A stretch of DNA of 64,000 nt from Bacteroidia bacterium. GTDB taxonomy: Bacteria; Bacteroidota; Bacteroidia; Flavobacteriales_D; Cryomorphaceae. The translations under genes were made by a program, and so were the position numbers. Under the pieces are notes generated by a model. It ran no database searches and had not been told where the DNA came from. It saw only the letters and a program-made list of their open reading frames with translations. Position 1 is the stretch's first letter; every line of letters starts with the position of its first letter. Below, one piece after another: positions 56,073-63,980 of the stretch. The stretch covers positions 248,001 through 312,000 of the forward strand of contig JAUICL010000003.1 of the NCBI GenBank assembly GCA_030427905.1, read 5' to 3'.

Positions 56073-56726
56073 ATGACAGCAAAAGCAAAAAAGAAAATAA
56101 AGAAAGAAGACCTGTTGAACGGCTACATGAAAGTAGTTCTGCAAACTGGATATGCTCCCTCAAGTGTTTACAGTTTCATGGAAGATCTCCAATCTGATGA
56201 AGCGGAGTTTTACGGTTTTTATAGCAGCTTCTCTGCACTTGAGAAGGATGTTTGGAATGGCTTTATGAACGAAACTATTCAATCTTTGGAAGGAGATCCC
56301 GAATTTGCTGACTTCGGGTCAAGAGAGAAACTCCTCGCCTTCTACTATACTCACCTCGAGGTCTTACTAAAACACCGGAGCTTTGTAGTCCAAAGAATTG
56401 ATGATTGCAAGAAACCACAAATCAAAACACCAAATTGGATAAGAGGGTATAAAGCCGAGTTTATAGATTTTGTCAAAGGTATTGTCAACGAGGCAATCGA
56501 AGAAAACGAAATCAAGAGTCGTCCATTACTTTCTGAAAAGTACGACCAAGCATTTTGGCTCCAACTGCTTTTTATACTGGACTACTGGGCAAAAGACGAA
56601 AGCCAGAGATTTGAAAACTCAGATGGCGTGATTGAAAAGTCAGTTGACTTAAGTTTTCGCATCCTAGGTGAAACAGCCATTGATGCTGCGATTGATTTTG
56701 CAAAGCACATTTGGAAGTCGATGTAA
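56073..56726 (+). CDS. TetR-like transcriptional regulator
   Basis: A 217-residue helical protein with the outline of a TetR-family regulator: a short N-terminal DNA-binding region (KEDLLNGYMKVVLQTGYAPS, SVYSFMEDLQ, then FYGFYSSFSALEKDVWNGF at ~48-66) and a longer ligand/dimer domain. The recognition helix is less canonical than usual, so direct DNA binding is not certain. It lies 3 bp before an AarF-type kinase gene, and such pairs recur in Bacteroidota. It may regulate its partner or act as a non-DNA-binding sensor. Confidence 0.7.
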   Translation: MTAKAKKKIKKEDLLNGYMKVVLQTGYAPSSVYSFMEDLQSDEAEFYGFYSSFSALEKDVWNGFMNETIQSLEGDPEFADFGSREKLLAFYYTHLEVLLKHRSFVVQRIDDCKKPQIKTPNWIRGYKAEFIDFVKGIVNEAIEENEIKSRPLLSEKYDQAFWLQLLFILDYWAKDESQRFENSDGVIEKSVDLSFRILGETAIDAAIDFAKHIWKSM

Positions 56727-56729
56727 ACT

Positions 56730-58046
56730 ATGAAAGAGCAGGACAAAATTCCCGTTGGAAAGGTAAAACGGGCAGCGAAATTCGTTGGAACTGGAGCCAA
56801 AATGGGCGGAAACTATGTAAAATATTACGCCAAGAAACTGATTAAACCAGAAACGTCGAAAGCTGAACTACACGAAGCTAATGCCAAGGATGTTTATGAG
56901 TCCTTGAGCGAGTTAAAAGGATCGGCATTGAAAGTTGCTCAAATGATGAGCATGGATCAAAATGTGTTGCCAACTGCATATATTGATAAGTTTCAATTGG
57001 CTCAGTACAATGCACCACCACTCTCCTACCCGCTTGTGGTCCGGACCTTCAAAAAGTATTTTGGGAAATCTCCAAAGGAAATTTTCGATACGTTCTCAAA
57101 TCACGCCGTAAACGCCGCTTCGATAGGTCAAGTGCACAAAGCCATTTTGGACTCAAAAGAGCTGGCCATTAAGGTGCAATACCCAGGTGTGGCTGAAAGC
57201 GTTTCTAGTGACCTGAAAATTGCCAGGCCCATAGCCATTCAAATCATGAACGTGAAGGGTAAAGAAATGGATGTTTACTTCAAGGAAGTGGAAGAGCGCT
57301 TATTGGAAGAAACAGACTACATCCTGGAACTAGAACGTTCCATCGAATTGACTGAAGCCTGTAGGCATATACCCAATCTCGTTTTCCCCACATATTATCC
57401 AAAGTACTCATGCGAGCGAGTCCTAACGATGGATTGGATTGATGGCCAACACTTGCGAGAGTGGATCAAAACTAACCCTAATCAAGAAATTAGAAATCGT
57501 CTCGGTCAAGCCTTGTGGGATTTTTACAACCATCAAATCCACGAGTTGAAAACAGTTCATGCCGATCCACACCCTGGTAATTTTATTATTACCCCCACCG
57601 AAGAACTGGCCGTGATAGATTTTGGTTGCGTAAAAGTGATTCCAAAAGAATTCTACCAAAGCTACTTCGAGTTGATGGCCCCTGATGTCAGCCAAAACCA
57701 TGTGACCTTTTCAGCTCTTCTTGAAAAGCTCGATTTTATAAGAAAAAATGACTCCCAAGACGAACGCGATATGTTTTATTCAACCTTTAAAGAGATGGTT
57801 GAACTGTTGAGTAAACCATTTCACACTGAAATATTTGACTTTAGTGACCAAACCTATTTTCAGTCCATATTCAGTCTAGGTGAGCGCATTTCAAAAGATA
57901 AACGGTTTAAAAAGGCAAACAGTGCTCGCGGCTCGCGACACGGTATTTATATTAACAGAACTTATTTTGGTCTCTACACTATCCTGCACGAAATGAAAGC
58001 GCAAGTACGTACAAAAGTGGAAATCAAGATCAAAAAGGCCTCATAA
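56730..58046 (+). CDS. AarF/ABC1/UbiB atypical kinase family protein
   Basis: A 438-residue atypical protein-kinase-like ATPase. The signature helix reads LKGSALKVAQMMSMD (Lys63-Gln70 region, KVAQ in place of KLGQ). The Ala-rich loop is NAASIGQVHKA (128-138), the ATP lysine lies in ELAIKVQYPG (Lys148), and the catalytic and metal motifs are HADPHPGNF (Asp279, Asn284) and VIDFG (Asp297). Family members support ubiquinone or isoprenoid lipid homeostasis. Unlike UbiB, no C-terminal membrane helices are evident. It is co-transcribed with the TetR-like gene, 3 bp upstream. Confidence 0.9.
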   Translation: MKEQDKIPVGKVKRAAKFVGTGAKMGGNYVKYYAKKLIKPETSKAELHEANAKDVYESLSELKGSALKVAQMMSMDQNVLPTAYIDKFQLAQYNAPPLSYPLVVRTFKKYFGKSPKEIFDTFSNHAVNAASIGQVHKAILDSKELAIKVQYPGVAESVSSDLKIARPIAIQIMNVKGKEMDVYFKEVEERLLEETDYILELERSIELTEACRHIPNLVFPTYYPKYSCERVLTMDWIDGQHLREWIKTNPNQEIRNRLGQALWDFYNHQIHELKTVHADPHPGNFIITPTEELAVIDFGCVKVIPKEFYQSYFELMAPDVSQNHVTFSALLEKLDFIRKNDSQDERDMFYSTFKEMVELLSKPFHTEIFDFSDQTYFQSIFSLGERISKDKRFKKANSARGSRHGIYINRTYFGLYTILHEMKAQVRTKVEIKIKKAS

Positions 58047-58202
58047 GGTCTCGCATTTTAACCGTCAAGAGATAGACTCACACTTTCAAGCCGGACTGAT
58101 ATCTTCGATATAATCGTGTCTAGTCTATTCATTATATGTGGAATTTTTATTAACTTTTAGAACCAAAACCAACCAAACCTTTGCAAATCGAGCGAATGAT
58201 GT

Positions 58203-59699
58203 ATGAGCCGATTTAACGAAATCCATAGGATCATTTTACAGTCATCGCGCGCTGAACGCGACGTCATGAAATCTCATTTCAGAACTTATAAAGACAATGA
58301 GTTTGCTCAAATGGGAGAAAAGCTCGTTATGCTTGTTGGTGAGCATGAAAACCTAAATGAAGAACAAATTTTAAAAAAGGTATTTTCTGGCCGAAGTAAG
58401 AGTAGTTTTCTAATGTTCGTGAGAGTCGTAATTCTCGAGGCGCTGCTGTTAGATATTATCGTAGATCGGCCCGACCTACACAATAATAAATTTAGGAACA
58501 GGCTCAACAACCAAAAGAAGCTGATGCAGGGGCAAGTACTTCTTGGAAAAGAACTGTATCCAGAAGCTAGAAAACTTTTTGAAGAAGTCGTTTCAAAGGG
58601 TGAGAAATATCAGCATTTTGATCAAGTAGCTGAAGCCAAAATGCTGTTGCGCTTGATGACTTTATTGGATCCAAAGTCTCGAATAGGGCGAAAGCAAGAC
58701 AAGGGAGTAGAGAGAGCACGAGCCACCAGAAACTTACTTGAACAAATTGGTGACCACTATTTTGATAGTGCCAGCATTGCTAATAAAACGGGTAAATCAA
58801 AAACAGACGGACTTCGAAGTCTCATATCCAAAATAGATGACATTGGGGCTGGACGTCGCGATTTAACACAAGTCAAGTATTTGAAGAGCATTGCTGAGAT
58901 TGAGCTGTGCATGCACCTCGGAAAATATGAAAATGCAATAGTCCATATTGAAAACTCCATAGATCTGGTGCGCTCCGAGCCATCTCTTCAGAGCACAGAA
59001 CGCGAAATGGAACTCATCCTAAAATTGGCTGAATCGCATTCGTTTCTTTTGAATTGGCATGATGCTCTGAAGTCTTTAGACTGGGCCGATCATTTGGTGC
59101 GCAAAAATTCATTCAGTCATTACGAAGTTCTCAAGCATAAAACGCTAATTGACTTTTATAGAGGAGAGTTCGAAAGTTTGGATAAATCATTAACCAAAAA
59201 CCTGAAGTCAAAGTATATCCTGCGCCATCCATATGCCGTACTTCAATTTCGCTTCTTCTATATCTGGCGGGAATTTATTGGTGGCCAGTATATCGAAACA
59301 ATCAAACTTCTTACCGATGAACTTGAGAATACAGCGGATATCAAGCCGGAACTCAAGCTCCATATGTGCACCCTACTCTTTATGAGTATGTATGAGGCGA
59401 AAAATGATAGTGAATCTTACTCCAACTCCAAAAATCTGATTTTGAAGCGTCTTAGCGCGATAAAACCTGATCAAATGGGAGAACGAGGATGGTTTATTCT
59501 AAAGCTTCTGGAAGAGCTTCTCGATCAAGGCGCTAACCTGGATATTAAAGGTTTTGTTTCTAAAAACGTGATCAAAAAACTCAATTCAACCCGAAATGGG
59601 TGGAAATGGTTGCCGTTCAGTGATGAAATTTACCCCTTTCAATATTGGCTTGATTGGAAAATAGGCCATCGAAAAGACTCTCCTTTTACCGTTACTTAG
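58203..59699 (+). CDS. Hypothetical protein, helical-repeat (TPR-like) architecture
   Basis: A 498-residue protein I do not recognise. It lacks a signal peptide and membrane segments and is predicted almost entirely helical. Stretches such as ARKLFEEVVSKGEKYQHFDQ, LGKYENAIVHIENSIDLV and WHDALKSLDWADHLVRK have the spacing of TPR-like repeats, so it may be a protein-interaction scaffold. The N-terminus (SSRAERDVMKSHFRTYKDNE) is different and charged. It converges on the DUF3299-like gene with an 8-bp overlap of 3' ends. A CCTTTG box lies ~40 nt before the start. Confidence 0.7.
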   Translation: MSRFNEIHRIILQSSRAERDVMKSHFRTYKDNEFAQMGEKLVMLVGEHENLNEEQILKKVFSGRSKSSFLMFVRVVILEALLLDIIVDRPDLHNNKFRNRLNNQKKLMQGQVLLGKELYPEARKLFEEVVSKGEKYQHFDQVAEAKMLLRLMTLLDPKSRIGRKQDKGVERARATRNLLEQIGDHYFDSASIANKTGKSKTDGLRSLISKIDDIGAGRRDLTQVKYLKSIAEIELCMHLGKYENAIVHIENSIDLVRSEPSLQSTEREMELILKLAESHSFLLNWHDALKSLDWADHLVRKNSFSHYEVLKHKTLIDFYRGEFESLDKSLTKNLKSKYILRHPYAVLQFRFFYIWREFIGGQYIETIKLLTDELENTADIKPELKLHMCTLLFMSMYEAKNDSESYSNSKNLILKRLSAIKPDQMGERGWFILKLLEELLDQGANLDIKGFVSKNVIKKLNSTRNGWKWLPFSDEIYPFQYWLDWKIGHRKDSPFTVT

Positions 59700-60126
59700 A
59701 TTCTTCAACCTGATTTAGCACATAAATGAGCTCGTCTATGTCTGTATCGTTGAGTCGAAGAACTCCTTCAAATGTGAGTCGTTCGTCAGTCTGATATACT
59801 CGGGGATCTTCCTTGAAGTACAGTGCCATGACCGATTCGGGACCCGCGTTTCCACAAAAAAAGCATGCGCTAAACGGAAAGGCTGACAGAACATAGAGAT
59901 TCTGATCAACGTCAATAGGAATGATGTACCCCGTAACCGTGACCTTCTGACCATCGAATTTACGCTGTTTCTCATCGAACAAGGGGTAGTAAACATAGAT
60001 ATCATCTGCTTCTAAATAGATGTCCTTGAAGGTAACGTCCATTAATTCATTCCACTTCACTTCTGGCGTTTGAGCCTGTAATCCGATAACTGCAAACAAG
60101 CAGATCAATAAAAGCCTAATCTTCAT
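59692..60126 (-). CDS. DUF3299-like secreted protein
   Basis: A 144-residue exported protein. Residues 1-18 are a signal peptide (LLLICLFAVIGLQAQ). The body shows the DUF3299-like pattern: FDGQKVTVTGYIIPIDVDQN, LSAFPFSACFFCGNAGPESV and LTFEGVLRLNDTDIDELIYV. The SACFFCG cysteine pair is a possible metal or redox site. It overlaps the permease gene by 11 bp and is the third gene of an ATPase-permease-DUF3299 operon. Comparable sets occur in zinc-responsive loci of other bacteria as I recall, but the substrate here is unknown. Confidence 0.8.
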   Translation of the reverse strand: MKIRLLLICLFAVIGLQAQTPEVKWNELMDVTFKDIYLEADDIYVYYPLFDEKQRKFDGQKVTVTGYIIPIDVDQNLYVLSAFPFSACFFCGNAGPESVMALYFKEDPRVYQTDERLTFEGVLRLNDTDIDELIYVLNQVEESK

Positions 60127-61294
60127 ATTCTTTCAACGTTTTAAATACATCTCTACGCGATGCGCTAAGTGCTGGAAAAAGCGCAGCCAAAACACAGATG
60201 AGTACGGTGCCCAATATCAAAGCCGTTTCAAAGGCTGTAAAATCTAATGGGTTTAGTTCAAATCCGTATTTCATCATCATTTGCTTCTTTAGCAATGCTT
60301 GAGCGACATGTCCGAAAATAATGCCAAAAACCGCTCCAAATAGTCCCAAAAGTGCGGCTTCAGTTAATATCATCACCAGCAGTTTCGATCGCCCCGCACC
60401 CATAGCCCTGATTAAGGCTAACTCGTAAGCGCGGTCGCTCATGGCGTTGATCATCGATACGAGAACACTGATCCCCCCCAATGCCAACAACAAAATAGTC
60501 ACGATTTCAAAGACTTGTCTTCCCACGCTAAACAATCCCATCAATCTATTTACTTCGATCGCTGGCAAAGCTGCTTGCATGGACGTTTGCTCGTTGACTA
60601 TTCTAGGTAGAGAAAGCATGCCCATCTTGTTCTTAAACCGTACCAACATAGCTGTGATCTCTTCTTCCGAACCCGGCTCACTGTGATGCAAGTCCCTGAT
60701 GCTTTGGTCTGAAACCAGAATGACCCTATCGAGGATGGTAGAGCTGTGCTCCATGATTCCAACCACCTTGAAGTCAACATCATCGTGAACTTCAGCATCC
60801 ATATCGCTACCGTGAGCACTATGAAAGGTAGAACCTATACTCAATCCAGTCTCAGCAGCCACTTGTGCTCCCACCACCGCTTCAAAAGGTTCACTCCAAA
60901 CTCGCCCACTCTCAAGACCGACGTCATACCAATCCATATATTCGGGCGAGGTACCGATGATTTTACGGCCCTTGTAGCTATCTCCGAAAGAGAGTTGTAC
61001 CGTTCGGTCTACCAATCTGTTTTTGGCCAAGTTTTCGGCTTCGGCTTTGGAAATATTTCCGGTAGGATTGTCTATCTGATAGATCGCCGATAGTATCAGC
61101 TGCAAAGGACTTCCCTTAGCTCCCACTACCATATCGGTTCCTTTGATATTCTTTTTGAACCCCTGATCTACACTCTCATTGAGCGCCGAAAGCAAGACAG
61201 CCAATGATACACCAGCCGCTAGCATAATCAAGGTGAGTACGGATCTAAGTCCCGATGCCTTCAAGTTCTTGTATCCAATCGATATCACGTTCAT
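60116..61294 (-). CDS. ABC transporter permease, FtsX/MacB type
   Basis: A 392-residue inner-membrane permease. One N-terminal membrane helix (SVLTLIMLAAGVSLAVLLSA) is followed by a ~220-residue periplasmic domain and three C-terminal helices (VTILLLALGGISVLVSMINA; LLGLFGAVFGIIFGHVAQA; ALILGTVLICVLAALFPA). This is the FtsX/MacB/LolC layout, in which ATP hydrolysis drives movement of the periplasmic domain and not classic transmembrane transport. It overlaps the ATPase gene by 4 bp and the DUF3299-like gene by 11 bp. Substrates of such systems are lipoproteins, peptides or metals. Confidence 0.92.
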   Translation of the reverse strand: MNVISIGYKNLKASGLRSVLTLIMLAAGVSLAVLLSALNESVDQGFKKNIKGTDMVVGAKGSPLQLILSAIYQIDNPTGNISKAEAENLAKNRLVDRTVQLSFGDSYKGRKIIGTSPEYMDWYDVGLESGRVWSEPFEAVVGAQVAAETGLSIGSTFHSAHGSDMDAEVHDDVDFKVVGIMEHSSTILDRVILVSDQSIRDLHHSEPGSEEEITAMLVRFKNKMGMLSLPRIVNEQTSMQAALPAIEVNRLMGLFSVGRQVFEIVTILLLALGGISVLVSMINAMSDRAYELALIRAMGAGRSKLLVMILTEAALLGLFGAVFGIIFGHVAQALLKKQMMMKYGFELNPLDFTAFETALILGTVLICVLAALFPALSASRRDVFKTLKEYED

Positions 61295-61950
61295 AGGGAA
61301 ACAATGTTTTGAAAGTGAGATCTTATGCGCTGATCATGCGAAACCAGAATCAAAGTAGCTCCATGGGCATTGGCTTCCTTCACCAACAAGTTGTATACCT
61401 TTTCGGCATTTTGGTCATCGAGGCTGGATGTGGGCTCATCGGCAAGTAGAATCTTAGGCTGTGAGGCTAAGGCACGAGCTACCGAAAGTCTCTGGCGCTC
61501 TCCCCCACTCAGATCTCTCGGCTGCTTCGATTTCATTTGAAGGAGTCCCAAAGATTTCAATAAAGCTTCAGCCGATTTCGAATCTTTCTGCTTTCCCGCG
61601 AAATACTGCCCTGCGATCACATTCTCCAGAACTGAAAGCGATGAAATAAAACGCGCCTTTTGGAAAACGATTCCAACGTTTTCACCGCGAAACTGGTCCA
61701 TTTCCTTTCTGGAAAAATTTTGAATCTCTTTTCCCAACACCTTGATCTGCCCAGATTGAACTTTGAGCATACCAGCAATCAAGTATAGCAGAGTAGATTT
61801 TCCCGAGCCCGAGAGCCCTGAGATCATCATATGCTCTCCTTGAAAACATTGAAAATCGGGAAATTGAATAGGGGACTGTCCATCAAACTGATGGGACAAA
61901 TTCACCACGTCAACAAGGGGTTTGGGATCGAGTTCTCCTTTTTTCTCCAT
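61291..61950 (-). CDS. ABC transporter ATP-binding protein (LolD/MacB type)
   Basis: A 219-residue cytoplasmic ATPase that powers the adjacent permease. Walker A is GLSGSGKST (45-53), the Q-loop FQKA, the signature LSGGERQRLSVARAL, Walker B ILLADEPTSSLD and the switch VSHDQR. The size and the family fit partners of FtsX-type permeases. It is the first gene of the three-gene operon, and its stop overlaps the next start (ATGA type). A 7-bp inverted repeat lies 79-107 bp upstream of its start. Confidence 0.95.
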   Translation of the reverse strand: MEKKGELDPKPLVDVVNLSHQFDGQSPIQFPDFQCFQGEHMMISGLSGSGKSTLLYLIAGMLKVQSGQIKVLGKEIQNFSRKEMDQFRGENVGIVFQKARFISSLSVLENVIAGQYFAGKQKDSKSAEALLKSLGLLQMKSKQPRDLSGGERQRLSVARALASQPKILLADEPTSSLDDQNAEKVYNLLVKEANAHGATLILVSHDQRIRSHFQNIVSL

Positions 61951-62028
61951 GATTTATGACCCCAAAAATAGCGTATTGAATCGTTCTTCTGAAATGAGTT
62001 TACGTTAGGAAAAGATTGGACGAGAGTA

Positions 62029-62057
62029 GGTGATGATATTATAACGGTGCCATCACC
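62029..62057. promoter_or_regulatory. Inverted repeat upstream of the ABC operon, possible operator
   Basis: GGTGATG (62029-62035) and CATCACC (62051-62057) form a perfect 7-bp inverted repeat with a 15-nt spacer. Read on the minus strand the spacer contains GTTATAATAT, which resembles the core of the proteobacterial Zur box. No T-run follows, so it is not a terminator. Binding by a metal regulator is inference. It could also serve the divergent gene at 62133. Confidence 0.4.
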
Positions 62058-62132
62058 TTTTCTTAACCTTAACCATAGCCTTTATTGAGCTTATAGCTAG
62101 ATGTTTGCGGCAAACATTAAAGAAACTAAATC

Positions 62133-62465
62133 ATGAAAAAGAACATCATTCTGAGCATCTTATTTTGCTTGACAATCTTCACTGGGGCGATAGCATCAAA
62201 CGGTGGAAGTGAACCTTTAACCAAGGTAATTCGAAAAAGCGTAAACTACCCTTCATTTGCCAAAGAAGACCAATTGCACGGTTTGGTTTTGGTAGAGTTT
62301 GAAGTGGATGAAAATGGAGTTATTTCAGTAAACCGTATCAATTCGTCGGACGAGAGTCTTGGATCTCATGTGAAGCAGGTCTTGGAGGGAATCGAATTGA
62401 ATGACATGAACGCTGTTGGGACGCACTTTGCAAAATTTCACTTCAAGTATGTAGCACTGAAATAA
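62133..62465 (+). CDS. Small secreted TonB C-terminal-like protein
   Basis: A 110-residue exported protein. Residues 1-21 are a signal peptide (ILSILFCLTIFTGAIAS). The mature part resembles a TonB C-terminal domain: VNYPSFAKEDQLHGLVLVEF, VDENGVISVNRINSSDESLG and a final beta strand. In Bacteroidota such stand-alone periplasmic TonB-C-like proteins are frequent and their role is unknown; there is no N-terminal anchor and no proline-rich linker, so it cannot act as an ordinary TonB. It is divergent from the ABC operon and ends at a terminator. Confidence 0.8.
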   Translation: MKKNIILSILFCLTIFTGAIASNGGSEPLTKVIRKSVNYPSFAKEDQLHGLVLVEFEVDENGVISVNRINSSDESLGSHVKQVLEGIELNDMNAVGTHFAKFHFKYVALK

Positions 62466-62490
62466 GAATACGATACATTTTTTCACCAAG

Positions 62491-62520
62491 ACCGCCTTCT
62501 TTTTCAGGGGCGGTTTTTTC
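62491..62520 (+). terminator. Intrinsic terminator of the TonB-C-like gene
   Basis: ACCGCC (62491-62496) pairs with GGCGGT around a T-rich loop, followed by TTTTTTCGTTTT. It lies 18 bp before the GSCFA gene start. Confidence 0.8.
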
Positions 62521-62537
62521 GTTTTCTTTGCAGTGGT

Positions 62538-63524
62538 ATGAAGTGGTATACAGAAATAGAATTCCCCAAAGTAACTGAGAAGATAGATTACAAAAGTAAA
62601 GTATGCTTTATGGGGAGCTGCTTTGCCGAGGACATCGGAAAGTGGGCGGGAAGAATGAAGCTGAACTCAAAGCAAAACCTTCTCGGCATTAGCTATAATC
62701 CGGTAAGTATTGGCAAGCACATCGAGCGATCGCTGGCCGGCGGAGCCTTTAGCGCTGATGAACTGGTTGATGCCAATGGCAAATTCGCTCATTTGGATTT
62801 GCACAGCAGTTTCAATTATTCCGATACCAACAAGTTTCTGAGCTACGCCAATCAAAAACTGGCCGAGCAACAGTTGGTGCTGCAGAAAGCTAATTTTCTT
62901 TTCTTGACTTTCGGTTCGTCCATCGTATTTCGCGAAAAGGCAAGTGATAAGATTGTGAATAATTGCCACAAGCTTCCGGGTAATCTTTTTCAAAAGGAAA
63001 TGCTCGATGCAGATGTTATGGTCAGTGAAATGAGTCGAGCACTGTTTAAGTTGACCGAGGCAAACCCGAATGTGAAGATCTTCGTCACCGTGTCGCCTAT
63101 TCGTCATTTACGGCACGGAGCAATCGACAATTCCAGATCAAAAGCTAGGCTGATATCCCTTTGTCAAAAGCTAGAAGAAGTATTCGAGCAGTGCACCTAT
63201 TTGCCGATTTACGAACTGGTGATGGATGAAATGCGAGATTATCGTTTTTACAGATCGGATGATATGATTCACCTGAACGAGCAAGGAATCGAGCATATTC
63301 AGGAAAAAATCAAGATGCATGTACTATCAGATGCCGAAATGCCTTTAATGAATCGTATAGACAAGTGGCAACGTACCCTGCGGCATCGAATTCAAGATGG
63401 TCAATCAGACCAAGCCAAGGCTTTTATCGATTCATGCTTAAAAGAAACAGAGGCTTTGCAAGAAATCTTGCCCGGCAGGTTTGACAATGAGCTTAATGGG
63501 TTGTTGTTGCTTTCGCAGAGGTAG
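62538..63524 (+). CDS. GSCFA domain protein
   Basis: A 328-residue cytoplasmic protein of the GSCFA family, related to SGNH hydrolases. The defining motif FMGSCFAEDIGKWAG is at 25-39, followed by LLGISYNPVSIGKHIERSL, NFLFLTFGSSIVFREK and VTVSPIRHLRHGAIDNSRSK; the final DMIHLNEQGIEHIQEKI holds the D-x-x-H-like pair. No signal peptide is present. The substrate is unknown. A CTTTG box ends about 8 nt before the ATG, again implying a very short leader. Confidence 0.92.
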   Translation: MKWYTEIEFPKVTEKIDYKSKVCFMGSCFAEDIGKWAGRMKLNSKQNLLGISYNPVSIGKHIERSLAGGAFSADELVDANGKFAHLDLHSSFNYSDTNKFLSYANQKLAEQQLVLQKANFLFLTFGSSIVFREKASDKIVNNCHKLPGNLFQKEMLDADVMVSEMSRALFKLTEANPNVKIFVTVSPIRHLRHGAIDNSRSKARLISLCQKLEEVFEQCTYLPIYELVMDEMRDYRFYRSDDMIHLNEQGIEHIQEKIKMHVLSDAEMPLMNRIDKWQRTLRHRIQDGQSDQAKAFIDSCLKETEALQEILPGRFDNELNGLLLLSQR

Positions 63525-63547
63525 TAAATCAATTTCAAATTCAGCTC

Positions 63548-63599
63548 TTCAAAGGTATATGTTCGTTTATTCAAACGAAGTTTACTTCACCTCTTTGAA
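63548..63599. repeat. Nested hairpin behind the GSCFA gene
   Basis: TTCAAAG/CTTTGAA forms an outer 7-bp pairing that encloses TTCGTTT-ATTC-AAACGAA (63562-63579), a perfect 7-bp hairpin with a 4-nt loop. No T-run follows directly, so termination is uncertain. Confidence 0.45.
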
Positions 63600-63713
63600 C
63601 ATCTTGGACTTCACGATTCTTTCTTTTAGCTCCCTTCGCTCTTCCAGACGCACAGGAGATTATAATCTCCGCTGGTCGTGATCCACTTTCAATGATTTTA
63701 AGAGAAAGGTGGA

Positions 63714-63980
63714 TTGAAGCCAAAAGAAACAAAAGCTTTGTCCTAAATTACGCTTCTGCCCGCTTTCTTAGATTTCTAAAAGTCAATCAAAGTAGTCCCT
63801 AGTTTCCAATTAATAATGTTTTGCGCTTAGAGCCAATTATGCGCATAGCGCTTTATTTTCAAAGGAATGCGCATGATCCCTTCGCTTCACTCGGGATTCA
63901 CAGCCACCGCCGGCCCGCAATTTAGGACGGGCCCGCGCTCAGGTCGCAGGAATCATGTACAAAGATTAACTTTCATTATA
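63714..63980 (+). repeat. Structured element C, copy 2
   Basis: It shares with 22531-22747 the blocks TTGAAGCCAAAAGAAACAAA with AGCTTTGTCCTAAA, TCTTAGATTTCTAAAAGTCA with ATCAAAGTAGTCCCTAG, GATTCACA.CCACCGCC with GGCCCGCA, and TTAACTTTCATTATA. The long-range stem GTCCTAAATT (63740-63749) with AATTTAGGAC (63919-63928) carries a compensatory change relative to copy 1. The middle section differs in length and sequence. Confidence 0.75.

Noticed and set aside
63481-63681. Plus-strand frame overlapping the GSCFA gene end
   Set aside because: It runs through hairpins and palindromes and has no family features.
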